This document shows positions 1 to 11,363 of a DNA stretch of 64,000 nucleotides, in pieces. The position numbers were made by a program, and so were the translations under genes. Under the pieces are notes generated by a model. That model was not told the DNA's origin and did not search any database. It was given only the letters and a program-made list of their open reading frames with translations. The stretch is from Jaltomata sinuosa (lineage: Eukaryota > Streptophyta > Magnoliopsida > Solanales > Solanaceae). Positions within the stretch are counted from its first letter, which is position 1, and each line of letters opens with the position of its first letter. The stretch lies in assembly GCA_003996215.1 (NCBI GenBank), contig QJPP01004122.1, positions 62,001-126,000 of the forward strand, read 5' to 3'.

Positions 1-1506
1 AGCAGCTCACAATCAACCTATCGACCCTACACAGGCCCACATCTACTCAGCAAGCATAACAAGCCTAGAAGGATAATTCTATGTCCGGGACTCGCGGACA
101 TTCCCAAAATCCCACCTTCTATGTTCCAGAGTCAACAAGGCCTCACAGGACCACAAGGGTAAGTAAAATATATCGGCAAGTACTACAAGCATCGGAGGAA
201 CAAAAGTAGGCGGGCATGAATAAAGCGGTCAAGGTCTGTGGTACCGACCTAATAAACCCAACCCAAGGATGCCCATTAATACAATTTTATCCTATATATG
301 CGGAGTCTAGGGAAAATAAACCATAACCTACCTATCGTCCGATGACAAGCTCGAACCTCTCCGAAAAAAAGCGCCGAAAAGAAATCAAACTTGAACTCGG
401 GCTTGAATAACTTGACGTAGATAATTGATTTCCTTTCCGAAATTAAACATTACATCAAAATATAATTTCTTCCCCACAATTTCCCTCACTCGTGGGTGTA
501 AGTATATACATATACTGAAGAGTTTATAAAATTGCACCTCGTAATGAAACCATGATGAACAGAAGTTGATTATCATATATGTATCATGAACAAATGTTGA
601 ACAAAGTGAATGGCTCACAACATTAATTAATCAATTAATTAATTAACAAAAAGTGAAGGCATTAATTAGATGCCACCTATATTTACAATAATTATTGCAC
701 ATTCCACTTCACTTCCACGTGGAAGTGGAGTGGCACCACACAATTAATTCTATTCCACTACGTAAGTACTCGGGTATTGCATAAGTTTGTGGCAAAATAA
801 ATATAGCTTTTTGAATATATCATAATGAATAGAAAATTATTTCAAACAAAACCTACTATATCATAATAATAATTTTTAATATAACTAAGTTTACTATCTC
901 CGTTAAAATATTACAATGTATAAAAACCTTATAAAATAAAATATTTTCAAATATACGCGCGATGCTAATAAAATTTTTAAATTTAGGTTCGAAATTCACC
1001 ATCGCACGATTTGATACTCAAGAACTCTCTTGGAACCCTCCCTTATGTTTTCTCACTGTTTCAGAACTGAAATGGCGTTTTAAAACGTGAAGTTGAGGCT
1101 TTAAATCGATTTTGACCCGACCCGGTTCGCGACCCGGTTTCTGCCAGACAGTCCGCGGTAAAACAGACTTAACTTTTTACTACGAGATAAGTTGGACGTG
1201 AGGTTTTGTGCGTTGGAAACTAGACTCGTAGACCTTCGATTTGGTATTTCGGGGGACTTCTAACTCTTTATATATTGAGAGAAAATCTCTGAGACATTTT
1301 ACCCAAAGTTCAGAAAATTTATTAAAGAAACTTACAATAACTTTTGCCGACTTGCTTGACTTCAAAACTTATCATACGACCAAACAAATGGACCCGGCAC
1401 CGAAATACCGGTCCCGACAAGCCTTAAATGACTTGGGGCCGCTACAAACAAGCTCTAACGGTACAAGGAAAACATATACGTGGAAATGACCGGAAGAGTC
1501 ATTACA
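1..1506 (-). repeat. 3' LTR of element A (partial)
   Basis: Bases 1-1506 match roughly 8400-9912 of the other LTR by eye, with scattered substitutions and short indels. One difference is a shorter run of the AATT-type repeat near 627-650 than in the right LTR. The LTR ends at attaca (1501-1506), the complement of its TGTAAT start. The rest, including the promoter region, lies left of the window. Confidence 0.92.
704..733. promoter_or_regulatory. 30-base near-perfect palindrome centred on a G-box, LTR of A
   Basis: The stretch is symmetrical about 718/719, with a single mismatched pair (709/728), and its centre is CACGTG (716-721). CACGTG is the core G-box bound by plant bZIP and bHLH factors. 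The same structure is at 9111-9140 in the other LTR of A. A regulatory role is inferred; the palindrome itself is directly visible. Confidence 0.6.
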
Positions 1507-1516
1507 TCATCCACTA
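1507..1516 (-). promoter_or_regulatory. Polypurine tract region of element A
   Basis: Read on the minus strand, tagtggatga directly precedes the TGTAAT start of the 3' LTR. The same bases precede the 3' LTR of element B. This is where the plus-strand primer for reverse transcription is expected. It is only moderately purine-rich, so the primer's exact ends are uncertain. Confidence 0.6.
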
Positions 1517-1612
1517 CTAAAAAGGACTTTCGTCCTCGAAAGTCAAGGTCAAGGGGGTACCTGAAGGCTCAAACAGCTGCGGATACTGAGCCTGCATATC
1601 TCTCTCAGTATC

Positions 1613-1996
1613 TTAGGTAGACTCCTTGACTTGACGGTGCCTCCACTGAACCTTAACAACCGGGATCTCTCGAGACCTCAATCTCCTGACATCTCTGGCC
1701 AAAATAGCTGCCGGCTCCTCAACAAAGGCTAAACCCTCACCTAACTGAACTGAATCCCACTGCAACACATGTGACTCATCTGGGACATACCAACGCAACA
1801 TCGAAACATGAAATACAGGATATATAGCTGAAAACATCGGAGGCAAGGCTAGCTGATAGGCAACACTACCAACCCTCTGAAGAATCTCAAACGACCCAAT
1901 GTACCTGGGGCTAAGCTTGCCCCGCCTACCAAATCTCATCACGCCCTTCATGGGCGATACACGTAGAAACACCAAGTCACCGACACTAAACTCCAA
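1613..1996 (-). pseudogene. Element A integrase C-terminus with chromodomain-like tail
   Basis: A 127-codon stretch starting at MEFSVGDLVFLRV. It contains the GKLSPRYIG segment of the integrase C-terminal GPF/Y region (Ser replaces Pro here), FHVSML, and then ARDVRRLRSREIPVVKVQWRH. The last part resembles the chromodomain-like tail of chromovirus integrases, thought to guide insertion into heterochromatin. It ends at a TAA replacing the Trp codon that follows. A TGA near 2070 isolates it from the integrase core. Elements D and G carry the same region. Confidence 0.82.
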
Positions 1997-2131
1997 GGCA
2001 CGGAGTCTACGATCAGCATAACTCTTCTGCCTGCTCTGATCTGCCCGAAGTCTTTCCTGAATCGCTCAAACCTGGTCTAAGGAATCTCGAAGCAAATCTG
2101 TGCTCTGTGGCCTAGAACTAAAACCATCAAA

Positions 2132-2734
2132 CTAACCTACCGGTGATCTGCAACGCCTGCCATACAAAGCCTCAAAATGTGCCATGCCGATACTCGAATG
2201 GAAGCTGTTATTATAAGCAAACTCTGCCAAGGGAACAAACTGATCCCAAGAACCTCCAAAGTCAAGAACACATGCCCGAAACATGTCCTCCAGGACCTGA
2301 ATGGTCCTCTCGGACTGGCCATCTGTCTGAGGGTGGAAAGCGGTACTAAGATGAACCTCTGTACCCAAATCTTGCTGAATAGCCCTCCAAAACTGAGATG
2401 TAAACTGAGTGCCACGGTCTGAAATGATAGAAGCTGGGACCCCGTGCAATCGAACAATCTCACGAAGGAAGATCTGAGCTAACCTCTCTGCGCCATAAGA
2501 AGTCTGAACCGGTAAGAAATATGTTGACTTAGTCAGCCTATCAACAATCACCCATATGGAATCAAACCTATGAGAAGTACGAGGTAAACCAACAACGAAG
2601 TCCATAGTAATCCCTTCCCATTTCCACTCAGGAATGGGAAGTCGCTGCATCAAACCACCAGGTCTCATGTGCTCGAACTTAATCTGCTGACAGTTCAAGC
2701 ACCGAGATATGAAATCCGCTATATCCCGCTTCAT
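2132..2734 (-). pseudogene. Element A integrase core fragment
   Basis: Two hundred codons in the same frame as the upstream pol stretch, separated from it by one TAG (2744-2746). The CLNC pair at residues 12-15 completes the zinc finger. The catalytic triad is D45 (MDFVVG), D106 (SDRGTQF) and E142 (GQSERT), the D,D35E spacing expected of retroviral-type integrases. It ends at a TAG replacing Trp after RRCRSPVG. The enzyme joins element cDNA to chromosomal DNA. The catalytic residues are all present, but no full protein can be made. Confidence 0.88.
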
Positions 2735-2743
2735 ACCACTCCA

Positions 2744-5700
2744 CTAGTAAAGCTGTCTCAAGTCTCTATACATCTTTGCTGTGCCAGGGTTAATGGAGTA
2801 TCTAGTACAATTTGCCTCATGAAGTATCAACTGAATCAAATCACTAATCCTCGGAACACAAAGGCGACTATCAAACCTCAGAACCCCATCTGAATCTAGA
2901 GTAGCCTGGCTGGTCTCACCCTGAACAACCCAATCACGAAGGTCACACAACTGCTGATCCTCAAACTGACGGCTCTGAATCTGATCAATCAAAGTAGAAC
3001 GAACCTCAATACTGGCGAGAACTCTGCTAGGATCCGACAAGTCAAGCCTAACCAAATGGTTAGCCAAGGACTGGATGTCCCAGGCCAACGGTCGCTCTGA
3101 AACTGAAAGAGAAGCTAGGCTACCCATACTCACTGCCTTCCGGCTCAAGGCATCCGCTACCACGTTTGCCTTGCCCGGATGATACATAATAGTGAAGTCA
3201 TAGTCCTTTAGTAACTCGACCCATCTCCTCTGTCTCGAGTTCAACTCTCGCTGACTCGTGATATACTGAAGACTACGGTGATCGGTGAAGATCTCACAGT
3301 GAACCCCATATAGGTAATGCCTCCAGATCTTAAGCGCGAAAACTACCGCCGCCAACTCTAAGTCATGAGTGGGGTAGTTGCGCTCGTGAACCTTCAGCTG
3401 CCTCGATGCATATGCTACTACTCGACCCTGCTGCATCAACACACAACCAATACCAACCCCAGAAGCATCACAATACACGGAGAAGCTCTGACCCTCAACC
3501 GGCCAAGTCAAAACTGGAGCTGAAGTCAATAAGGCCTTATGCCTCTGGAAGCTATCCTCACACTGATCCGACCACTGAAATGGGACATCCTTCCTAGTCA
3601 GCATAGTCAAGGGTGCTGCTATGGAAGAAAATCCCTCAACGAACCGTCTGTAGTAACCTGCTAACCCAATAAAGCTGTGGACCTCAGTAGCAGTAGTAAG
3701 TCTAGGCCAATCACAAACCGCAGAAATCTTTCCCGGGTCCACCCTAATCCCATCCTTAGACACCACGTGCCCTAGGAATGCAACTGACTCAAGCCAAAAC
3801 TCGCACTTTGAGAACTTGGCATAAAGTCGATGATCTCTCAAAGTCTGGAGTATAACCCTCAAGTGCTGCTCATGCTCATCTTTACTACGCGAGTATACCA
3901 AGATGTCATCTATAAAAACTATCACAAATGAGTCCAAATACGGGCCAAGAACCATGTGCATCAAGTTCATAAAGGCTGCGGGGTCATTAGTCAACCCAAA
4001 AGACATCACCAGGAACTCATAATGGCCATAACGTGTCCTGAATGCTGTACTAGGGATGTCCTCCGCCCTAATCCTCAACTGATGGTAGCCAGACCTCAAA
4101 TCAATCTTCGAAAACACGACTGAACCCTGAAGCTGGTCAAACAAGTCATCAATCCTCGGCATCGGATACCTATTCTTCACTGTCACCCTATTCAGCTGCC
4201 GATAATCAATATACATGCGCATTGACCCATCCTTCTTCTTCACGAAGAGAACAAGAGCAAACCAAGGTGACACACTAGGTCTAATAAACCCCTTAGCTAA
4301 CAGATCCTGGAGCTGCTCCTTAAGCTCCCTCAACTCAGCAGGAGCCATACGGTAAGGAGAAATAGAAATGGGCCTGGTGCCCGGCTCTAGCTCAATAGCG
4401 AAATCAATATCTCTCTCAGGTGGAAGGCCTGGCAGGTCGGTAGGAAACACATCGAGGAAGTCTCTAACCACAGGAATAGACTCAGGAGAAGTAGGGTTAG
4501 CACTAACTTCTCGTACATATGCTAGATAAGCTAAACACCCATGGGAAATCAACTTCCTAGCTCGAAGACAAGAGATGATCCCTGATGGTGCATGGCTAAC
4601 CGAACCCTGCCACACAACCGGGGATACACCAGGCACAACTATGGTAATGGTCTTGTCATAACAATCCAAAACCACACGGTGAAGGGATAACCAGTCCATG
4701 CCCAGTATCACATCAAAATCTAGCATATCAAGAATCATCAAATCACCCCAAGTCTCTGAATCACCAATAGATAGCATACAAGATCTCACAATCCGATCCA
4801 CTACAAAAGAATCTCCTACTGGGGTCAAAATAGAAACATGAACAGATAATGGCTCACTAGCCAACCCCAAACAAGGCACAAAGTAGGCAGATACATATGA
4901 ACAATTGGATCCAGGATCAAATAAAGCCATAGCAGACTGATGGCACACATAAATCGTACCTGTAATCATAGCATCTGAGGCCTCTTCCTCTGGTCTCCTA
5001 GGGACCGCGTAAAACTGACGACGACCTCCACCTGCCCGACCGCCATCCCTACCACCTACTCTACCGCGCGGAGCACCACCTCTACTCTGATGACCACCCC
5101 CTCTAGCCAGAGGATGAACTGCTCGTAAAGGCTCGACCAACTGAACTGTACCCTGCTGAGGGCAATCTCTAGCAAAATGACCAATCGCACCACAAGTAAA
5201 ACAATCCCCTAACGTCCTACTTAGTCGAGATGAACCAGCAGATCCCGTATGACCACCACGACCTGATGCCCCAGAAACTGTACCCCTCGAAGACTGGACG
5301 CTATAGCCCTGCTGGCTGCTCTGACCCTGCTCGAACTGGGTACTACCGAAAGTCTGAAGGGAAGCCTGAACTGGTCGGCTGGACTGACCCTGGTGCCGCT
5401 GTGGCTGATAACTCCAGCTCCACTGGCCAGAATCTCTACCACCATATTTGGAACCACTGTAGACACCCTGATGTCGAGGCCTCTTATCTCTGGACCCCTG
5501 ATCATGTCGCTGTAAGTCCTCCACAGTACGGGCATAGTCTACGATAGTCGGAAATGATCGACCACCGGCAATCAATATCTTAGCTGCCTGCCTGATCTCT
5601 GGCCTCAAACCCCATACAAATCTGCGAATCCTATCTACCTCGGTAGGAATGATCATAGCTCCAAACGGTGCTAGCTGATGGAAACGGGTCTCATACTCTG

Positions 5701-5812
5701 AGACAGTCGTAGACCCCTGCATAAGGTGAGTAAACTGCTCCCTGCGACGCTCACGATCACTCTGAGGTAGGAACTTGGCCATAAAGGCCTCATAAAACTC
5801 AGACCAGGTCAA
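2744..5812 (-). CDS. Element A gag C-terminus, protease, reverse transcriptase, RNase H and start of integrase (open stretch)
   Basis: The longest open stretch in the window, about 1,022 codons. It is not a gene with its own start: the first codon is TTG inside gag, just after a TGA. By residue: capsid C-terminal region 1-110; zinc knuckle CX2CX4HX4C at 204-217; aspartic protease motif FDPGS at 298-302; RT about 480-660 with catalytic FIDD at 633-636; RNase H about 775-890 with acidic residues at D782, E819 and D844; integrase zinc-binding N-terminus from about 999. At 1008 an Asn replaces the second zinc-binding His, which B keeps, so the integrase finger is probably damaged. A stop then separates it from the integrase core. 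These enzymes copy element RNA into DNA inside cytoplasmic capsids. RT and RNase H look chemically intact. Confidence 0.88.
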   Translation of the reverse strand: MTWSEFYEAFMAKFLPQSDRERRREQFTHLMQGSTTVSEYETRFHQLAPFGAMIIPTEVDRIRRFVWGLRPEIRQAAKILIAGGRSFPTIVDYARTVEDLQRHDQGSRDKRPRHQGVYSGSKYGGRDSGQWSWSYQPQRHQGQSSRPVQASLQTFGSTQFEQGQSSQQGYSVQSSRGTVSGASGRGGHTGSAGSSRLSRTLGDCFTCGAIGHFARDCPQQGTVQLVEPLRAVHPLARGGGHQSRGGAPRGRVGGRDGGRAGGGRRQFYAVPRRPEEEASDAMITGTIYVCHQSAMALFDPGSNCSYVSAYFVPCLGLASEPLSVHVSILTPVGDSFVVDRIVRSCMLSIGDSETWGDLMILDMLDFDVILGMDWLSLHRVVLDCYDKTITIVVPGVSPVVWQGSVSHAPSGIISCLRARKLISHGCLAYLAYVREVSANPTSPESIPVVRDFLDVFPTDLPGLPPERDIDFAIELEPGTRPISISPYRMAPAELRELKEQLQDLLAKGFIRPSVSPWFALVLFVKKKDGSMRMYIDYRQLNRVTVKNRYPMPRIDDLFDQLQGSVVFSKIDLRSGYHQLRIRAEDIPSTAFRTRYGHYEFLVMSFGLTNDPAAFMNLMHMVLGPYLDSFVIVFIDDILVYSRSKDEHEQHLRVILQTLRDHRLYAKFSKCEFWLESVAFLGHVVSKDGIRVDPGKISAVCDWPRLTTATEVHSFIGLAGYYRRFVEGFSSIAAPLTMLTRKDVPFQWSDQCEDSFQRHKALLTSAPVLTWPVEGQSFSVYCDASGVGIGCVLMQQGRVVAYASRQLKVHERNYPTHDLELAAVVFALKIWRHYLYGVHCEIFTDHRSLQYITSQRELNSRQRRWVELLKDYDFTIMYHPGKANVVADALSRKAVSMGSLASLSVSERPLAWDIQSLANHLVRLDLSDPSRVLASIEVRSTLIDQIQSRQFEDQQLCDLRDWVVQGETSQATLDSDGVLRFDSRLCVPRISDLIQLILHEANCTRYSINPGTAKMYRDLRQLY

Positions 5813-5857
5813 AGGAGGTGACGATGGTGGTCTACAAGTAACATGAGCCCTCCATCA

Positions 5858-6474
5858 TAACTTCGCTGGGCCCTCTAACTGATAGGTAGTATAACAACCC
5901 CGTGAGTCTCCAACAAACCCAAATGATGCAACATCTCCTCACATGTAGTAATAAAGTCATGTGGATCCTGTCCAGAAGTACCAACAAACCTCAGAGGTGC
6001 TAACCTCAAAAACCTACCCAACGCCTTCTGCTCTGACTCTATCATAGCTGGGCGAGGAGCAAGAGGCTGTGCAACAGATGGAACCGGAATGACCTCCACA
6101 CGGGGAGCCATAGTAGCAGGCTGCGCTCCTGAGCTCTGTGCACCCAGGGCTGCCCCTTGAGCGGATGTCTGCACTACCTCAGAAGGCCGCTCTCCAATCA
6201 TACCCAAAAGCTGTAATAGTAATCCCCGAATATCTGGAGATTGAGCTGCGGCTGGAGATGGCACAGAAGTGGGCACTGGAGCTGGTACTGGAGATGGTGC
6301 TGGAGCTGGTACTGGAGCTGGTGGTACCTGGGCTTCCCCCTAATCCACCTGCTGCTCGGGCTCTATCTCCACTCTAGCAGCTCTAGCAGGTGCCACTGCT
6401 CGAGGGAGTCCTCGACCCTTAGCTGGAGTGGGAGGCTCATCTCCGCGTAATGCCGATGATCTCGTACGAACCAT
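5858..6474 (-). pseudogene. Element A gag N-terminal part
   Basis: Capsid (gag) N-terminus, beginning MVRTRSS. It contains a proline/alanine-rich stretch of repeated PVPAP-type units (about 6240-6330) and then the conserved gag segment ending LGRFLRLAPLRF near 6000. A TAG replaces a Gln codon at 6340-6342. A one-base deletion near 5890 shifts the frame just before the conserved capsid region, and a TGA follows at 5855-5857. The counterpart in B is open across the same stretch. Low-complexity PA repeats are common in gag of this group and carry no clear function. Confidence 0.85.
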
Positions 6475-6670
6475 CTGCGGAAGAATGAAGTAGAACAAAT
6501 GAGATTTCCAAAAATTTCAAGGGTTCCACGCACGACACAGAAGCAAGGAAAGAGTCAAATTTCCTAAAATGTCACTGTAGCCTCCCAAAGATTGAGTACA
6601 CGTCTCCGCCCCGATCCGCATGACTCTACTAGACATTGGCTCCTATACTGATGACACCGGTGAACCTAGA

Positions 6671-6682
6671 GCTCTGATACCA
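6671..6682 (-). promoter_or_regulatory. Primer binding site of element A (initiator tRNA-Met)
   Basis: On the minus strand TGGTATCAGAGC lies three bases (act) inside the 5' LTR end. It is complementary to the 3' end of plant initiator tRNA-Met, the usual primer in this group. Element B has the same site and spacing. Confidence 0.9.
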
Positions 6683-8355
6683 AGTTGTCGCGACCCGATT
6701 TCTTGGTCATGATGGCACCTACAACCCCCCAGTAGGAAAACCAATTCCCGTAGCCCAGGACAGTTAGTAATGGGCTACTATCTAACAAATAAGCGGAAGG
6801 ATAGTTTATTAAGCAAAAGTAAGGGAGTAAGATGAGGAGAATAGATACAGGAGTATATATACACATATGCGGAAACTAAACCAAACCCCAAGACCTGGTA
6901 TCATAGTATAGAGCCAAAACTACATACATGGAGTGCAAACGATCCAAAACAATATATACAGATGTCTCTGAATGGTAATAGAGTACATAAAGCAAAAGAT
7001 AAACTAAAGCTAAGCTCCGATCGCCAAAAGCTCACCCTCAGTCTGAAGTAATCCCCAACAGATCTCCAAGCACGACTTACAGCGATCTAACGGCGATGGT
7101 CCATGCTAGGATCTGCACCCAAAGATGCAGGGGGGTAGGGTGAGCACCAAATGCGAAGCATAAGGTACCCAGTAGGTATCATAGGCCGACTGGGCACATA
7201 TATGATAAAAGCGTAGTAACAGACAGAATAGAAGCAAGTAGTCACAGAAATCAATGAAAGGTACACAGGAACTAGCCCAGAGGGAAATCAACAGAACCAC
7301 ATGTGAGGCCAACAAGCCGAATATATACACCATAGGCATAGGTGAAAGTAAGAAAAAACTCACCTGGGGTCCTTACAATAACAGTGTATACATAATAAGT
7401 TTACGAAATGGACGGTATACCGATAACCTCAAGTGTAAGAAGAGGGAAAGAGTAATGATAGGCATGCTCAGAGATATGAATCAAACTCAACTAATCATAT
7501 CAATCTCAAATCCAGAAACCAACAGTTTAGCAGTAACCAATTTCATACTTAACCGTAACAGGGAACAATTTTGTAAGTAAATAACAAGAGTCTACCTACA
7601 GTCCCCGGCCGCCCATACAATCGAGGAACACAAACAAGTGAAAACAAACCCTCCGGCATCCCATACTACCTGAGCGTACAATCAATAAACAACAAACAAG
7701 GGTGGAGCCTCAAACAATGAATGATATGATGCATGAAGATCTCAAGTGCAATGGTATCTCTGTATGTACCTCCCCCGGTGCCGATCCGGCCCAGCAGGTA
7801 GGTTCTATGGAAGGACACTGCCCGTATACCTCTACTCCGCCGTATACCCTTCCTCCGGTACACGCAGCTCGAAGCCCCAGGCCCAGATGGCAAGGTCCAT
7901 GGAGGTCCCTGACCCCATACTAAAACTCAGTATCAAGACATGTTATCCAGATGCGAGTCTAGGTTCAAGATAGAGACCCAGTCTTGAATATGCATGCCCA
8001 GACCCTGTCCAGGACTAAAGTAGTAGGAAAATATCTCAAAACCCCCTCCAAGGATGCCCGGGCATAACCGGGTCTAAACAGTAGAAAGTCATATCAGGTG
8101 GTCGGTCCGACCGAGGCTAAAAATCATCTCAAGTAGCAAGAAAACTCAACTAGCACCCCGGCCCTGCCGATTCTAGCGTTAATCGTAAAATAAATCATAA
8201 TTTTACTTTCTTTTACCCAAGAATATTCACAAGTTAAATCAAACCATTTCCAATTTATTCCCATAAAAAGAACGGCCCCCCAGGGCCATGCAAGGTTTAG
8301 AAAATAGTGTTAGTAGGCCGGAAACCCAAACCGTAGTAAAACATGGATAAAACCT

Positions 8356-8365
8356 CTTTATATGC
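8356..8365 (-). promoter_or_regulatory. Putative TATA box of LTR A
   Basis: Minus strand gcatataaag. The same sequence context (TTCATGCATATAAA) is in B at 47531-47540 and in F at 24611-24620, about mid-LTR. Conservation across three LTR groups supports a promoter role. The transcription start is inferred, not seen. Confidence 0.6.
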
Positions 8366-9110
8366 ATGGAAATGGTATGATCACATACAATAGCTGCCCA
8401 GCAGCTCACAATCAACCTATCGACCCTATACAGGCCCACATCTACTCAACAAGCATAACCAACCTAGAAGGATAATTCTATGCCCGGGACTCGCGGACAT
8501 TCCCAAAATCCCACCTTCTATATTCCAGAGTCAACAAGGCCTCACAGGACCACAAGGGTAAGTAAAATATATCGGCAAGTACTACAAGCATCGGAGGAAC
8601 AAAAGTAGGCGGGCATGAATAAAACGGTCAAGGTCTGTGGTACTAACCTAATAAACCCAACCCAAGGATGCCCATTAATACAATTTTATCCTATATATGC
8701 GGAGTCTAGGGAAAATAAATCATAACCTACCTGTCGTCCGATGACAAGCTCGAACCTCTCCCAAAAGAAGCTCCGAAAAGAAATCAAACTTGAACTCGGG
8801 CTTGAATAACTTGACGTAGATAATCGATTTCCTTTCCGAAATTAAACATAACATCAAAATATAATTTCTTCCCCACAATTTCCCTCACTCGTGGGTGTAA
8901 GTATATACATATACTGAAGAGTTTATAAAATTGCACCTCGTAATGAAATCATGATGAACAGAAGTTGATTATCATATATGTATCATGAACAAATGTTGAA
9001 CAAAGTGAATGGCTCACAATATTAATTAATCAATTAATTAATTAATTAATTAACAAAAAGTGAAGACATTAATTAGATGCTACCTATATTTACAATAATT
9101 GCTGCACATT

Positions 9111-9140
9111 CCACTTCACTTCCACGTGGAAGTGGAGTGG
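9111..9140. promoter_or_regulatory. G-box palindrome, 5' LTR of A
   Basis: The same 30-base near-palindrome as at 704-733, identical by eye, with central CACGTG. It lies upstream of the TATA box in the LTR's reading direction, where a U3 enhancer would be. Confidence 0.6.
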
Positions 9141-9912
9141 CACCACACAATTAATTCTATTCCACTACGTAAGTACTCGGGTATTGCATAAGTTTGTGGT
9201 AAAATAAATATAGCTTTTTGAATATATCATAATGAATAGAAATTATTTCAAACAAAATCTACTATATCATAATAACAATTTTTAATATAACTAAGTTTAC
9301 TATCTCCGTTAAAATATTACAATGTATAAAAACCTTATAAAATAAAATATTTTCAAATATACGCGCGATGCTAACAAAAATTTTAAATTTAGGTTCGCAA
9401 TTCACCATCGCACGATTTGATACTCAAGAACTCTCTTGGAACCCTCCCTTATGTTTTCTCACTGTTTCAGAACTGAAATGGCGTTTTAAAACGTGAAGTT
9501 GAGGCTTTAAATCGATTTTGACCCGAGCCGGTTCGTGACCCGGTTTCTGCCAGACAGTCCGCGGTAAAATAGATATAACTTTTTACTCTGAGATCAGTTG
9601 GACGTAAGGTTTTGTGCATTGGAAACTAGACTCGTAGACCTTCGATTTGGTATTTAGGGGGAGTTCTAACTCTTTATATATTGAGAGAAAAGCTCTGAGA
9701 CATTTTACCCAAAGTTCAGAAAATTTATTAAAGAAACTTACGATAACTTTTGCCGACTTGCTTGACTTCAAAACTTATCATACGACCAAACAAATGGACC
9801 CGACACCAAAATACCGGTCCTGACAAGCCTTAAATGACTTGGGGCGGCTACAAACAAGCTCAAACGGTACAAGGAAAATGTATACGTGAAAATGACCGGA
9901 AGAGTCATTACA

Positions 9913-11068
9913 TTTATACATTCATTTGCATAGATCCTAGCATGATTCAGAGAAGGAATATAAGTTTTCCAGTTTTAAAAAGAGGTTTTCACCCTTTTTG
10001 CGTATTTTGAATTTCTAAAAAGATTTATACTGCTTTGCTACTGATTTTCAATTTGTAAAGCTAAATGTCTCATATTTTACTAATTTAGGCTTCGAGGAGT
10101 GTATATATACTTTACTGTACGTCCGATGTAAGATTTTGGTCTCATATTTACTTAACTTTACATTTAATGTGAGATTCTAGGTGGCCCAAGGAGCACATAT
10201 CTAGGTTATTAACTTTTGTTACATATATTTATGAGCTCTGGTGGCCCTACAAGATGATTCAGTGAGCCTGTAGGGCAGCCCACAATCAATTTTAGGGTTT
10301 ATACTTTTCTGCATTAGCCACACATTGCATCATATCATCCCGTAATGCACTGCATTCTCTCGTATTCATATTTGAGTGTAATATTATCTTTATATCATTA
10401 TTATCAATGTAAATTCCTGGTTATTTGAGGTTGTGGTTCTATTTACGGCTTATGCGTTTACCTTGTAGTTATTTTTATTTAGTCTAGACTTCTAGGCTGA
10501 TCAACTGCTTAGTTTACCTTCATGCCTCTTATATTATATATTATCTTCAGAGCTCGGTCGACCTATGATGCCTACTAAGTACTCCATGTTTTGGTACTCA
10601 TACTACATTTCTGCATCTTTTTTTGATGCAACACCTAGTACAAGCCACCCTCTCTGATCTTCTACTCCTTCGAGATCAACTGCTATTCAGATTGTGGTGA
10701 ACTCCTAGCGTCCAGAGATTGACAACTTTTCCTCCACTCTTACTGTCTTTATTTTGTATTTTGGATAGATAATAATATCTTATATGGCTTTATTCTAGTA
10801 TGTTAAACGCTCTTGTATTGGTGACACTAGGTCCGGGGTTTGGTTCCTATGTATGTTTATATTTCGTCCTTCTTGGTCTTTAGGGGCTCCTTTGTATATT
10901 TTATACCATTAAATATGTAATATACTGGTGTCCCCATTCTTATTAGCATCTTACTTCCTCTTATTTATTTTAGTTGTATTTTTATAGTATTGTACCTTGG
11001 GTTTGGCTTGCCTACTGGGGGAGGGGGATTTAGTAGGCGCCATCATGGCCCGATTTTGGATCGTGACA
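9913..11068 (+). repeat. LTR of element C (3' part; start lost to element A insertion)
   Basis: It ends ggatcgtgaca at 11068, followed three bases on by a priming site. Its left part (about 10170-10350) is related to 62480-62640 of the C-like LTR at the right end of the window, for example the shared 'attctaggtggccc' and 'catcatatcat' segments. The left end at 9913 is where element A was inserted. A cross-family motif near 10556-10582 is described under findings. Confidence 0.8.
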
Positions 11069-11363
11069 GTGTGGTATCAGATATTTAGGTTTATCGATCT
11101 TATCAGTACAAGATCAAGTGTCTAATAGAGTCTTGCAGATCGGTACGATGACATTCGTATCCTATGTGCAGGAAGCTATAGGGGATTCTTAGAAAAATTT
11201 CCATCTTGATTAATTCTTTATCATGCATCCTTGACTCTATCAACTTCTAAATGTCACTTGTTTCACTTTTTCTCAGATGGTTCGAATAAGATCGACAATA
11301 GGTGAGGACGAGGCCCTGCACTCATAGTTAAATCCCCAGATAGGGGATGGGGTAGAGGTCAAC
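11069..11363 (+). mobile_element. Element C interior: priming site, leader and start of gag
   Basis: TGGTATCAG at 11072-11080 is the priming site, weaker than in A and B because the following bases diverge. The leader runs to an ATG at 11277 that opens MVRIRSTIGEDEA, like the MVRTRSSA start of A and B gag. A TAG follows within about 20 codons. The frame is then interrupted at 11364 by element D. C gag continues at 20525 and, in the duplicate, at 38131. Confidence 0.75.

Larger units (their letters stand above)
1517..6474 (-). pseudogene. Element A gag-pol polyprotein, broken
   Basis: The single gag-pol frame starts at the ATG at 6474-6472, opening MVRTRSS as in element B. It ends at the TAG just before the polypurine tract. 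Breaks found by comparison with B are: TAG at 6340-6342, a one-base deletion near 5890, TGA at 5855-5857, TAG at 2744-2746, TAG at 2132-2134, a TGA near 2070 and TAA at 1613-1615. Most are simple changes at CAG, TGG or CGA codons, as expected from decay of methylated DNA. The product would have been the capsid protein followed by protease, RT, RNase H, integrase and a chromodomain-like tail. It cannot be made whole from this copy. Confidence 0.9.
1..9912 (-). mobile_element. Element A: Ty3/gypsy LTR retrotransposon, left LTR cut by window edge
   Basis: A complete retrotransposon layout is read on the minus strand: 5' LTR (6686-9912), priming site (6671-6682), gag and pol (6474 down to 1517), polypurine tract (1507-1516) and 3' LTR (1506 leftwards past base 1). 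The LTR termini are TG...CA and the two LTRs align closely wherever both are visible. The order protease, RT, RNase H, integrase is that of Ty3/gypsy. The long LTR (3227 bp) and a chromodomain-like tail after integrase suggest the Tekay/Del chromoviruses, which is an inference. The element sits in an LTR of element C. The bases after its right end are tttat; the matching target duplication lies outside the window. The polyprotein has several stops and a one-base deletion, so the copy is not autonomous. Confidence 0.93.
6686..9912 (-). repeat. 5' LTR of element A (3227 bp)
   Basis: Bounded by the priming site on the left (LTR end ...GCGACA on the minus strand) and by the TGTAATGA start at 9912 on the right. 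It includes a TATA box (8356-8365), a G-box palindrome (9111-9140) and two GACCCGG-type 12-base units near 9525. Minus-strand transcription is expected to start left of the TATA box, making 6686-8330 the transcribed R/U5 part. Small open stretches in it are T-rich and not credible genes on their own. Confidence 0.93.

Noticed and set aside
627..650. AATT-type simple repeat (also 9022-9054) as a functional element
   Set aside because: A microsatellite that differs by two units between the two LTRs of A; nothing beyond slippage is indicated.
1241..1489. Open stretches on both strands near 1180-1489, 9583-9771 and 45940-46182
   Set aside because: They correspond to the same U3 segment in LTRs A and B in various frames; no protein homology is visible and similarity is at DNA level.
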